Source of the DNA: Zoroaster sp. YZ-2022
Lineage: Eukaryota > Echinodermata > Asteroidea > Forcipulatida > Zoroasteridae
Length of the DNA stretch: 64,000 nt
Direction: 5' to 3'
NCBI GenBank assembly: GCA_029582265.1
Contig: CM055835.1
Location: 10,221,500-10,285,499, forward strand
In this document: in pieces, positions 48,963-60,260 of the stretch
Numbering within the stretch: the first letter of the stretch is position 1
Layout of the letters: each line of letters begins with the position of its first letter
Notes under the pieces: generated by a model
What the model saw: the letters and a program-made list of their open reading frames with translations, nothing else
What the model was told of the DNA's origin: nothing
The model's database searches: none
Program-made: the position numbers and the translations under genes

Positions 48963-49469
48963 CTATAACCCAAAACTCCATTGGATATAAGCACCTAAGT
49001 TAAATATCCAAGATGCGTGGATGTTATTAGTCCATGAGCCAGATAATACTTCGGCACCATCTGGAGGGACTAAATCATTTACAACTGTTTGACGATTGCT
49101 GTCAGACGTAGCCTCAAACAATCCCATGTTATTACATGCAGTACAATAATTAAAGATAAATAGCAACATAAAACAACCGTTGTACATTTTAAACAGCAAC
49201 ATAAAACAACCGTTGTACATTTTGTATGTCATTACAATGCACCAACGAAATAAGAATAAACGCAGTCGCCTAGACTTCCCTTTTTCCCCCAAGAAAAATA
49301 CGTCTTTGGGAAGCAAAATCCAAAGTTTCACAAGTTTCACCTCTCTTGGGTTTGTGTTTTGGAACTTAAAGGTAACATTTAGGGCCAGTTTTCTTTTGAG
49401 TTTATCGCATTGCAATGACATCGAAACCATGTGTATTATTGCTTTAGTCCACATCGTCAACTGGCTCAA
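48963..49469 (-). other. 168-codon open frame of unknown status in copy A
   Basis: The frame ends LFEATSDSNRQTVVNDLV, then a VLSGSWTNNIHASWIFNLGA phrase. It includes a 33-bp direct duplication (two MYNGCFMLLF blocks, 49169-49234). In copy B it is 125 codons (54430-54807) because a change removes the upstream part. No family is recognised and no splice sites stand out. It is listed because the longest frame in the unit is partly kept in both copies; it is not a supported gene. Confidence 0.15.
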
Positions 49470-50152
49470 AATTCTTTTTTCCCCCGTGCAATCTGAAAGG
49501 ACATAATTTTGTTGGAATATGTCTACAATCAGAAAACATATGATAGACTTGTATAAGGGTTGATATTACAAAACTGTGAAATATGTACAGCGGCGTAGCC
49601 ATGGGGGTGGGGGGCACGTTCCCCCAGTGCGTCCCCCCAAGTTTCCCGACTAAAAATCCCGATAGTGCCCTAAAAAGAAAAGAAAAAGAAACAGAGTTAA
49701 TTAATTGAAAAATGTTTATAAATTCATTTATTTATTCATCTCAGAGACGCCATTCTTGATTTTCTCTCAACTTGGATTAATTGATGACCGCCTTGGCTTT
49801 GCCAACTTTTATGAGCTCATAAAACATGACAGGTCACTGTTTCAGTTCTTTCATTCCTCATCATAAGCAATTATCATTGTTTTTGAAAGAAAAGTCGATA
49901 ACAACTCTTATGAAATACATATGAAACCATTGAACAGATTACAACTGATCCCAAAAATACAGTTAAGCACATTATTAAAATTCACAAAGTGACAACAAAT
50001 GTGACATTATATATATAATCTATGTTGATAAGAAAATCGAGGCCAATTTCATCAACATTTCAGTTTTAATGCGTTTTATTAAGATGACTACTGTCCTTTA
50101 CTTTAGTCCACCTAAACTAGTCACTGAAATGTGTCATTATTAGCCATGTTTC

Positions 50153-50420
50153 CACTGCTCAAAATAAAATAGGACTCAAAAGTATTTCTTAGTCCATTTT
50201 GTCCATGAGAACACAAAAGCATTTTTTTGTGATAGTAAAGTACTAAAGGTTACTCTGCAACATTTTAAACACTTTTCACATTTTGTGCATATCTAATGAC
50301 GGTTTAAACTGGCAGATCATGTGATAAGGCATGAAAATGCAGATAACAGGTTGACGTACGCAATATCAAACTTGGCAAATATGCTTTAGTTCTTCATGTG
50401 TAACTCACCAATTGACTTCA
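50153..50420 (+). repeat. Solo arm of the Tc1/mariner element
   Basis: It begins CACTGCTCAAAATAAAATAG, as does 55635, and ends at GACTTCAG, 268 bp later, at the junction with copy B. It is the left arm of the mariner element truncated by the tandem duplication. Confidence 0.9.
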
Positions 50421-51470
50421 GCAACATTTCCCAGAGTCTGGAATTCTCCTGAGGACGATCAGAGCATACCTATCGAACCGTTGCAACCTCCAGTTCTTTT
50501 CAGAACTAATTACTACTCAATAGAGATTTTCACACGGTGTCACCGCAATTAGTCTTACTTATCTTACCTCTTGGTGATTCTTGAAGCAGAATTTTGACAG
50601 TTTCAAAGTAAGTGGGTAATTATTATTATTATATAGGTTTTTTGGCCAAATTCGCCAATCGAGCGTTCACATTCGTTTTCATGCCTTCGTATTAAATTAA
50701 TTTTGCTAATCCGGTTGCTACCAGGGTTTGAATTCAATTTCGTCACGGAAAGTTTTGTGGTGCACATCCGTAATTCTATTTCGCCAGATTGGCTTGAATG
50801 AGGATATGCACTTGAGTTTTATTTTCAATTTAGTTTACAGGCAATCAATTTCGCACAATGGCGAAATTGAATACTATTGGTGACCCAAAGAATGAAGCTA
50901 AAACATTCACAAACAGGAATCTCTTGATTTTGTTTTAATATTTATATTGGTCTATTACACAATTTAAATGCAAACGGTGCAGATCAGTTTTTACAGTGCA
51001 AAACTTCTGAGATGTGTTTGTTCTCGAAATATGAGTGTTTTAAATGATTGCGTTCAAAAAGAACGTGCAAACAGAAATGCGTTATGATCTGAATTTAGAA
51101 AATTGGAAAACAAAATTATTCACCCCCAAATTACCACGAATCTAGAGTATACTTGCTGTGATAAACATAATTCTACTTTAGGTCACAGGCTATATGCCGG
51201 ATATACATACGTACACTTATCCAACTTGTTTTTATCTTCTGAATATTTCAACAGGAAACTTCCGCAAAGCAAACTGTTTTCTATATAATGGTTCGTGTTT
51301 CCCAAATATACCCAGGCCAATATTTCGACATTAAAATCATTGTTGGAAAAAATACTAAATGAGAAATAATAAATGAGATCTATTCCCCAAAATAATAGGG
51401 CAACATTAATAGTAAAGAATGATGGTACAATCCCATTCAGTGACTGACACTCAATCTTTGTTGACTTTTT

Positions 51471-51556
51471 AGGTGTTCGAGCGACAGCGCGCGAACACCT
51501 CTTGATATTGTTCGGTGTTTTTTTTTAGGGGTACGAGCGACTGCGCGCGAACACCT

Positions 51557-51633
<77 letters not shown>

Positions 51634-52020
51634 TTGGGTACATTTTCTTCTCAGTGAAACATATCCAGAGACAAAAACATAGTTGCAGAGTTCACAGAAC
51701 CTTAAAACTTCACACATAGTTAGAACTTGTAGTGACGTCATAGTGAGGTCATCAGAATTACACTAAATCAAAGTTTAATATTTTCAACAAATCATATCTC
51801 ATGAACCACAAACGATATTTTCACAATCTTTGCACCATGTTATAGATCTTTAATTATGTGATTTTTCGTACACAGACGTGACCCCAATCCGACCTCTCCT
51901 TCTTGAAACCGGAAGTTGAATGTATCAAAAAATCATATCTCATGAACCACAGAAGATATTTTCACAATCTTTGCATCATCTTAAAGACCTTGAACTATGT
52001 CACATTTCGTACACAAGATG
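51471..52020 (+). repeat. Hairpin-ended dispersed repeat, copy B
   Basis: Hairpin 51471-51500, second hairpin to 51555, then (TA)n 51556-51630, then CTTCTCAGTGAAACATATCC and two CCGGAAGT-type units. The open frames through the TA run are artefacts. Confidence 0.75.
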
Positions 52021-53416
52021 CATATACAGTGTGTGCATATGCCTTGTAAACACATTCACTGTTACACTGCAGTATCTATTTAGAATATAATACCTTCGTT
52101 TCAACACAGTTTACGGTAATTTCACTGTCGTTGTACTTTATTTCAAGCTGTCATTTTTGTACACAGTTTTGGAATGGTTAACGCTTGTTCTAAATCTAAG
52201 AGTGAGTTCTAAAAGATCGTTTATTGGCATTTATGACTTCAATTACCTCATCGTGAAATATGATGTTTCGCATCTTTTCGCGATTGATGCAATCAAATTA
52301 ATGATGCGCAGAAGATTTTTTTAAGGAATTGATTTGTTATTGTTACTTTCGTTTATGGCCAATCAATTTCATGGTAAGAGTTTTCCAATGCGCCCTTGAC
52401 AAAAGGTTTTTAGGCACTGGAGTTACTTTAATCCAATCCTGTAATTAATCATTTTGGTTTATTAACCACCGTCTGTATAAGATATTGAACAGATTTCCTG
52501 TGTGAAAATAAGTAATATTCGTACATCAGAAAATTACCAATTGGAATGGTAGGCCTACCACATTTTCGGTTAAATGCGAAGACAGCTTTCAGAAAACAGC
52601 TTCAATAAAGGATGCATAATTTGTTTATACAAGTAGAAAATGGTTCACTAAACCTTTTCAAGGTAAAACACACAAACTAGGTACATCATTTATTAAACCA
52701 TTAAAATAGTTGTATCTAAAACTTTACTTAAAGTTTGATGAAGTGCATGGCGATATTAAAAACAATATGGGGATGCCTTTATTTTTAACAATTAGGAATA
52801 CTTTTATTTTCAACAATAGAGACAGTCAAATATGAATATCATCCACAATATTTATGTCAGAATAGTTATAACAACCTATTTAATAATTCCACGTTTAATG
52901 AATACGAAGATTGTGTTTGCCGGGCTCATGCCCCATTTTTATTTTCACGATTGAAATAATAAGCTTCAACTTTTAAAATAATGTTGCTGAAATTGTTGTA
53001 CCTTATTTCCTTTGAATTCTGTATGTCAGATTCTTGTTGAGAGTTATTCATTTGTTCGATAGTTATTCTAGAACAAGTTAAGGATGGATCCTAGATGGAT
53101 AACAACAAACAAGAGATATCTCTTTAGAAAGGAAGATTTCAAGGATGTTTGACTGTCAATTTACATTAAGCTTTTTATAAAACTCTGATCAAACTTAATT
53201 TTTAAGATTGCCAATAGTTTACAGTGAATGTAATGATGTATTAACTGGAGGCAGGGAGAATCTAGGCTGCATGGTAAATGAACGGTGGGAACACGACACA
53301 AAAGAATACACTACCATTAAACTGACATAGAAAATGTGTGGCAAATAAACTTGTATGATGATATCAAGGGGAAACTTTCCCCCTCCCCCAACCACCACAA
53401 CCTCTTCCACAGCGGA

Positions 53417-53782
53417 GTGTCGTGGCCGAGCGGTCTAGCTTACCGGACTGAAGTTCTGGTGTTAGCAGCAGAATGTGGGTTCGAATCCCGGCCGTGACAC
53501 TTGTGTCCTTGAGCAAGACACTTAACCATAATTGCTTCTCTCCACCCAGGGGTTAAATGGGTACCTGTGAGGGCAGAGTTGGTTGATTAGCCCTATATGC
53601 GCTGTAATGGCAGCAATTGAGCTGCATACTCCCCAGGGAGCTGAGATGGTTTCAGGAATGATTTATGAGCCTTGTGAGCCTTATGAGCAGGGGTAATGAT
53701 ATAATGCGCCTTGAGCACCACTTAGTTGGTGGATACGTGCGCTATATAAGTCCACACATTATTATTATTATTATTATTAATC
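53417..53782 (+). repeat. tRNA-derived SINE, copy B
   Basis: The counterpart of 47955-48317 in the second tandem copy. It keeps box A TGGCCGAGCGG and box B GGTTCGAATCC, and ends in (ATT)n. It was present before the duplication. Confidence 0.92.
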
Positions 53783-55632
53783 CATCAAATGGCTCATTAA
53801 GTGTTTCCACCCGCAGTCGGCTTGTAAATAATATATCAGAGGTTTCAGCTATTACTGAGAACAGACTATTGAATTTTAAGCGGTTTTTGTTCGGTTGTTG
53901 CGCTTGTAATGGTTATTATCTCACACAAAATGACAATAAAACATTTTAAATCAATAAATCTTTATGATGTAATGAGTCTTTTTGATGACAGGCCATTTCA
54001 GAGTTTCATTACTGAAATAAAAGTCAAGGCCTTTGATGTTCAGTCGGCTTGTAAATAATATATGAGAGGTTTCAATTTTAAGCGGTTTTTGTTCGGTATT
54101 GTTGTGCTTGTAATGAGTGTTATCTCATCCGTATAATGATGATATTAATAACACTGTCGACGAAACATATGAAATTAATAAATTTGAAGTATTTTTTTAT
54201 GACAGGCCAATTTTAGTGTTTCGTTAAGTGTTTACACCAGCAGTCGGCTTGTATTATGCCTATAGGCATATTATAGTATATTTCCTTAATGTAATAATCA
54301 ATTTATTAAAAGAAGGCCGAATATAACGAAATATATTTCAACTTGCAATGCGTAGGTATAGAAATGTGTATGGTCTAATCCCAGCCTCCATACTGCAGCG
54401 CACGCTCTTGTTATTTACCCTGAAGCAGACTATAACCCAAAACTCCATTGGATATAAGCACCTAAGTTAAATATCCAAGATGCGTGGATATTATTAGTCC
54501 ATGAGCCAGATAATACTTCGGCACCATCTGGAGGGACTAAATCATTTACGACTGTTTGACGATTGCTGTCAGACGTAGCCTCAAACAATCCCATGTTATT
54601 ACATGCAGTACAATAATTAAAGATAAATAGCAACATAAAACAACCGTTGTACATTTTAAACAGCAACATAAAACAACCGTTGTACATTTTGTATGTCATT
54701 ACAATGCACCAACGAAATAAGAATAAACGCAGTCGCCTAGACTTCCCTTTTTCCCCCAAGAAAAATACGTCTTTGGGAAGCAAAATCCAAAGTTTCACAA
54801 GTTTCACCTCTCTTGGGTTTGTGTTTTGGAACTTAAAGGTAAAATTTAGGGCCAGTTTTCTTTTGAGTTTATCGCATTACAATGACATCGAAACCATGTG
54901 TATTATTGCTTTAGTCCACATCGTCAACTGGCTCAAAATTCATTTTTCCCCCGTGCAATCTGAAAGGACATAATTTTGTTGGAATATGTCTATAATCAGA
55001 AAACATATGGTAGACTTGTATAAGGGTTGATATTACAAAACTGTGAAATATGCACAGCGACGTAGCCATGGGGGGGGGGGGGAGGCACGTTCCCCCACAA
55101 ATTTCCAGTGCGTCCCCCCAAGTTCCCCGACTAATAGTGCCCTAAAAAGAAAAGAAAAAGAAACAGAGTTAATTAATTGAAAAATGTTTATAAATTCATT
55201 TATTTATTCATCTCAGAGACGCCATTCTTGATTTTCTCTCAACTTGGATTAATTGATGACCGCCTTGGCTTTGCCAACTTTTATGAGCTTATAAAACATG
55301 ACAGGTCACTGTTTCATTTCTTTCATTCCTCATCATAAGCAATTATCATTGTTTTTGAAAGAAAAGTCGATAACAACTCTTATGAAATACATATGAAACC
55401 CTTGAACAGATTACAACTGATCCCCAAAAATACAGTTAAGCACATCAAAATTCACAAAGTGACAACAAATGTGACATTATATATATAATCTATGTTGATA
55501 AGAAAATCGAGGTCAATTTCATCAACATTTCAGTTTTAATGCGTTTTATTCAGATGACCACTGTCCTTTCTTGTACTTTAGTCCACCTAAACTAGTCACT
55601 GAAATGTGTCATTATTAGCCATGTTTCCATCT

Positions 55633-56423
55633 TACACTGCTCAAAATAAAATAGGACTCAAAAGTATTTCTTAGTCCATTTTGTGCATGTGAGAACACAA
55701 AAGTATTTTTTGGTGGAAGTAAAGTAGTAAAGGTTACTCTGCAACATTTTAAACACTTTTCACGTGTTGTGCATGTCTAATGACGGTTTAAACTGGCAGA
55801 TCATGTGATAAGGCATGAAAATGCAGATAACAGGTTGACGTACTCAATATCAAACTTGGCAAATATGCTTTAGTTCTTCATGTGTAACTCACAATTGACT
55901 TCAGTAGGATTTTGCAGCACCCCGGACTCGCACACATTCTGCACAACGCTTCCTCATGGACAGTACGGTGTTCCGGATCACAGCTTGGTCGAGGTTGTTC
56001 CACTCATCCTGTAGAGCTGCTGTCAGGTTGGCAAAGTTCCTTACAGGAGGGTTGTGACTTCTGACTCTGTAACTGAGAATTGCCCAAATGTTCTCAATAG
56101 ACCTTTATAATCCTATTGATAACATTTGAGGAATTCTCAGTAACATCCTACTGAAGTCAATTGTGGAGTTACACATGAAGAAATAAAGCTGATTAGCCAA
56201 GTTTGACATTGAGTACATCAACCTATTATCTGCATTTTCATGCCTTATCACATGATATGCCAGTTTAAAATGTCATTAGACATGCACAACACGTGAAAAG
56301 TGTTTAAAATGTTGCAGAGTAACCTTTAGTACTTTACTTCCACCAAAAACTGCTTTTGTGTCCTCACATGGACAAAATGGACCAAGAAATACTTTTGAGT
56401 CCTATTTTATTTTGAGCAGTGTA
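55633..56423 (-). mobile_element. Tc1/mariner element with ~276-bp inverted arms
   Basis: Element 55635-56421 (787 bp) has arms 55635-55910 and 56145-56421, both starting CACTGCTCAAAATAAAATAG. TA duplications are at 55633-55634 and 56422-56423. Copy 1 of the host segment has the empty site (CCATCTTACTTAAAAGG, about 23626-23642). Between the arms is only a transposase C-terminal fragment. Confidence 0.92.
55911..56045 (-). pseudogene. Tc1/mariner transposase C-terminal fragment
   Basis: The minus strand reads FANLTAALQDEWNNLDQAVI and then NTVLSMRKRCAECVRVRGAA, which matches the end of Tc1-family transposases ('L..aL..eW..i....i..lv.SM.rRc.a.i...G'). The DNA-binding and DDE domains are gone, so this is a deletion derivative. 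Confidence 0.8.
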
Positions 56424-59029
56424 CTTAAAAGGCATGATAATTTATACTAAATACTGCATAGAGACTATGTACATGCATGTCTTGATGATTTTTTAGCTTT
56501 AAGTGGACATAAAGGCAAATAATATGTATACAGTGCTGATTGTGTGGCTTCAATAGGACATAATGTAGAGATGAATAAAATTTTCTGAAAGGAAACAAAA
56601 TACAGCGTTATCATACACTATTCAAAATCATACACTATTGTACCGCAAACTCTTACAAAAGCCATAACCAAAAAGTCCCCCATAAACAAAATCACAAATT
56701 TTAAACAATAGATGACAAATGACGCAAATATGATTATTTTTAAATTTATCCTATTTAAAGTTAGTTAGATAAGATTCACCTTTACTAAAACAACCCGAAC
56801 ACCTAGTGTTTGTAATCAAACAAACACTAAATTTCTAGTTGTTTTTGTTTTTCAATATGCATTTATCATACAAATTGGAATATGTATCTGACTATTTCTA
56901 ATGTTTGTCCATTTGACAATAACATTTGTGGGAATAGTAGACCTTTTGTTTGAAGGTACCAATAATGACCGATTGGTCAAAATGGGGAAACGTGTAGAAG
57001 AGACAGGATATTTTTGCAGATCCTTTGGTAGCAATAGCTAAGCTTTCATGCCTCACTTGGCAATCATCAGTTGCATGTAATGGTTCAGAGGAACCGGATT
57101 GTCTCCCGTCTTATTTTCGGATAAGACATTATATTGATGTTCTTTTCAAACAGTTGTAATGTGTCCGTTTTGTTTAAGGACGGAGTTCGTTGTTTTTATG
57201 TGATTTGTTCCTCTAATAAGGAAAGCAGAACATTGATTGTTTTGTCTGGTTCTTCGAAAAAAAAATAAAAACAGACTCGTATGGGGTGGGAGTGAGTTTC
57301 TCAGTTGATCCTTTTGGATCTGTGTTTGTGAATTTTTCGTATTAGTTTCTCCCGAATGTTTTAGTCCTTTCTAAATGTAACAAAGGGTTATTTTGGGAAT
57401 ATTTCCGAGAGTTGTTGGTTTTGTTGTATCAGTGGCCAGTGTTTGTTTACTGCTTGTTTCACATCTTTGTGGTTAACGAACGGATTATAGGTTGTTGAGA
57501 AAACCAGTGGTACTTCCTTGTTTTGTTTACCTTTTGGTAACAGCCAGAATCAGTTTGGCTCGGTTTGCCAGTGACACTTTGTGTGTTGCGTTGTTTATCT
57601 CAGTTTGAGTATAGCCTCTGGCTAATAATTTTTGTAAGAAAATCTTGACTTTTTCTACGAAATCTTCCTCATTGTTGGTATTTCTCGCATATTCGGAGTT
57701 TCTCCGTAGATAAATGCTTTGAATACATGGGGTGGGTGTGATGAGGTTTTATGTAGAAACTGATGTTTCTGTCGGTTTGGTGTACACTTATGTGCCCATG
57801 CCAGTTTCACGGAAGCGTTTTCCTTTGAAACTGTTAAGTCAAGATAATTGATTGAGGTTTTTGAGGCCTCGAAAGTGAATTTGAGATTTGGTTGCAATTG
57901 ATTCATAGTGTTTATGAGATTCTTGTCATGTTCTTTTTCTGAGTTCTCAGACGAATATGAGCAAGTTCAATTGTTGTGGCTTCCAACTGGTTTTCGAGCG
58001 TTGCACTCTGTGTGGTTTTTGGATGCCAAGTGGATGGTGGTTTGAGAGGGTGGGTTTTGGAAGTTTTGTTACGCATTAGGTATGCAATCCTCATTCTTCT
58101 ATGAAAGATGTTAAAGTCACTCAAACGATAAAACGGGTTGGTTTAGCAGGGGTTGGAACGAAATTTTAACCTTTGACCCAGAGCAAATCTTTCAATTTGA
58201 AATAGTTTTGCTTTGGATAGGTTTGTGACGAATTGTTCACTTTGTTCTGCTAGTGTAGTCAGTAGACTAATTTGGTAATGTTTGATTTTATATGAGCGTT
58301 CAAGTGAAAATCGATTAAATTTTCGTTTTGATTGTGAACGTTTCGCTACTTTCGTGAATTTTCGGTTGGCTATAGTCGGGAGATAGTTTTGTACTAAATA
58401 ATATATACTTTTTATATTTGTATTATATTAATTAGATAATAAGGTAGACAGGTGGCATGAAATTTCTCTTTTGAGAAGTTGTGGTGGTCCTGAAAAGGAC
58501 CGGTGGAAATTGAAGTATTTTGAAAGAGCTGTTTAGACTTACTCTTGGCCGCTTCTTTCCCCGTGTTGGAGAGTGGCTTGGGTCTTGTGAAGAACTCGTA
58601 CAGGCTATGTGCTGTTTGGATATCTCTTGTCTTTAAAGTGGTCTGTCAGTTCCTTCTGTGCTGACTTGGTTGCCTTCAACAGCTGTTCTTCGACCTCTTC
58701 TGCTTGGTGGTTGTATTCCTCCAATGTGTGTTTAGTGAAGGCAATCGTGGCCCTTTTGCTGAGTCTGTCCCAATTGTCCTGGAAGGACGTTCGGAAGATC
58801 AACCCACGGTGTGGATGAGGGCGCCACGATGCGTTCTAAATGTAGGTTGGAGGAGTGTCAGGTCAAAATTTCGACATTAAAATAATTGTTGGAAAAAGTA
58901 CTTATAATAAATGAATGTTACAGTCTAATAAAGAAAGACATTCGACACTTTTAGACCTCCAAATTGTTTAAAAAAAATTAAACTGTTGCCCCACCGAGAC
59001 TTCAATTACCAAAAAAATTAAACAAATAG

Positions 59030-59430
59030 AGGTAGTTTGTAAAAAAACAAACTCAAGGTGTTTGGTTGTTCATCATGTAAGTTCTGGTTCAATCATGTGA
59101 CGTCATTCATACTTCACAAAATTTGTCCTCATAATGTGTGTCAATTGTGCCAAATTTGGTAAAATTCTGTCAAATATTTTCTTGAGATAGCAAAAAGTCA
59201 CTTTTTTAAATCTGCCGCTAGAGGGCGCTGTTAAGAGCGATGACGTCACCAAATATATTTTTGAAAAGAGCAGATCCTACTTAACATATATACCCAAAAT
59301 GTTATTTCGAATACCTTTCAGATTTGCGTCAATTTATAAAGAAAGTGAACTTCCAGTTTGGACTGGAAGTAAGGGTCATTAGGGTCATGTCTTTGTATCA
59401 AATGTCGAGTCCTCCTTCTCTATGATTGAA
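59030..59430 (-). repeat. Dispersed repeat, inverted copy of 9310-9700
   Basis: It shares CCGCTAGAGGGCGCTGTTAA, GATGACGTCACCAAATATAT and CTTCCAGTTTGGACTGGAAG in inverted order. No gene. Confidence 0.75.
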
Positions 59431-59693
59431 CAATGAGTGAGCGCCTAACAAGCAGCCACTCAAATAAGTGTTTTAACCAGCTACAAGTGTGTCTTCATAT
59501 CACACCTGGAATCTACTGGACGTTTATGTGAGCATTGGTACATTTATCTTCTTATAAGTGAAAAACTGTTGTATTTTGTCTGTCTCTGCTGTAAGATTTT
59601 TACTGTGTAGTTGTACACATCTTGTATCTTCATTTTTTGTGCAGTCAACCCTGACTTAGATTATAACCTGTAGCTTGACCACAAGCCTTTTGT
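59431..59693 (+). other. Probable 5' UTR of the CR1/L2-like LINE
   Basis: A non-coding stretch upstream of the ORF. It is not similar to the preceding repeat, and holds no ORF or known motif. Confidence 0.4.
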
Positions 59694-59720
59694 TTGGATC
59701 AACAACTTTGTGACCAGACA

Positions 59721-60215
59721 ATGGAGGTCTACATCCTGTTTATCTTACTCTTGCTATCTGGACCATTGTGTCTCAATGACTCATCTTTAGAAAATCACTA
59801 CAGCATGCAACCTACAGCTTGTATGCAACATAAAAAACAACAAATCCGCCATCTTAAATTTTTGAGTTGTCCTATATCATATTATGATAATTCATATGCC
59901 ACCTTTCACCTGGAACTCTTAATTTCTGGTAACATAAACCCAAACCCTGGACCTGAAACACTGATCAACACACCCAGCAACGCCACTCAGCTCCATAAAA
60001 TTTCCTACAGCCGCAATGAACTACTGAATCTTCACAATGCTCCATTTACTGATGCAACTTTATCTTATTCAGCATTGAGTCAATTAAACTGTCTTGGAAT
60101 ACTTGCCAATCAACTCCAAACATACCACCGGACACACAGAGGTAACAAAGCTGGTCGCCGTAGAATGGACAAACTTACACAACTAGCACTCCGGCCTGAC
60201 CAACCCCCAACTTAA
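59721..60215 (+). pseudogene. LINE N-terminal protein with 2A-like NPGP motif
   Basis: ATG 59721 opens MEVYILFILLLLSGPLCLND, a hydrophobic signal-like start. 59928-59954 encodes GNINPNPGP, preceded by LELLIS. It resembles 2A peptides (consensus DxExNPGP) known from CR1/L2-type LINEs of sea urchins and other animals, where they cause ribosome skipping. Here the D and E positions are N and N, so activity is doubtful. Downstream are basic residues (HRTHRGNKAGRRRMDK) and a stop at 60215, followed by a shifted frame into the endonuclease. Confidence 0.75.
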
Positions 60216-60260
60216 CCACATCAACAAGCGACATTGGCATAATTTCAACTCCAAATCTTC

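Larger units (their letters stand above)
44981..50420 (+). repeat. Tandem duplication of 5.4 kb, copy A
   Basis: 44981-50420 aligns along its length with 50421-55904 with scattered substitutions and small indels (offset 5441 at the start, 5467 near the end). Both start with GCAACATTYMCAGAGTCYGG. It contains an 85-bp segment shared with 37020-37108, a hairpin-ended repeat (46046 onward), a SINE (47955-48317), and the first 450 bp of the Penelope-like segment with a mariner arm at the end. It ends inside the mariner arm. No host gene is recognised. Confidence 0.92.
50421..55904 (+). repeat. Tandem duplication of 5.4 kb, copy B
   Basis: It parallels copy A throughout. Differences include (TA)n at 51556-51630 where A has a T-rich tract, small indels and a few substitutions per 100 bp at most by eye. 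Unlike copy A it runs on into the full mariner element and the rest of the Penelope-like segment. B is therefore joined to the ancestral right flank, and the A/B junction at 50420/50421 is the new one. Confidence 0.92.
55171..59012 (-). mobile_element. Decayed Penelope-like segment, copy 2
   Basis: Coding remnants on the minus strand are, from right to left: a coiled frame with NWDRLSKRATIAFTKHTLEE (58605-58802), DFNIFHRRMRIAYLMRN and KPPSTWHPK (57912-58124), then LKFTFEASKTSINYLDLTVS and HKTSSHPPHVFKAFI (57655-57906). A STTYNPFV / HWPLIQQNQQLSEIF-like stretch follows (about 57380-57500). The last three fit the end of Penelope-like RT proteins ('FTfe.s...inFLD', 'LH..S.HP.h'). The RT catalytic motifs are missing between 57912 and 57906, so an internal deletion is likely. 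A mariner element sits at 55635-56421. Confidence 0.6.

Noticed and set aside
51437..51741. Open frames with Ile-Tyr repeats
   Set aside because: They are translations of a (TA)n tract within the dispersed repeat.
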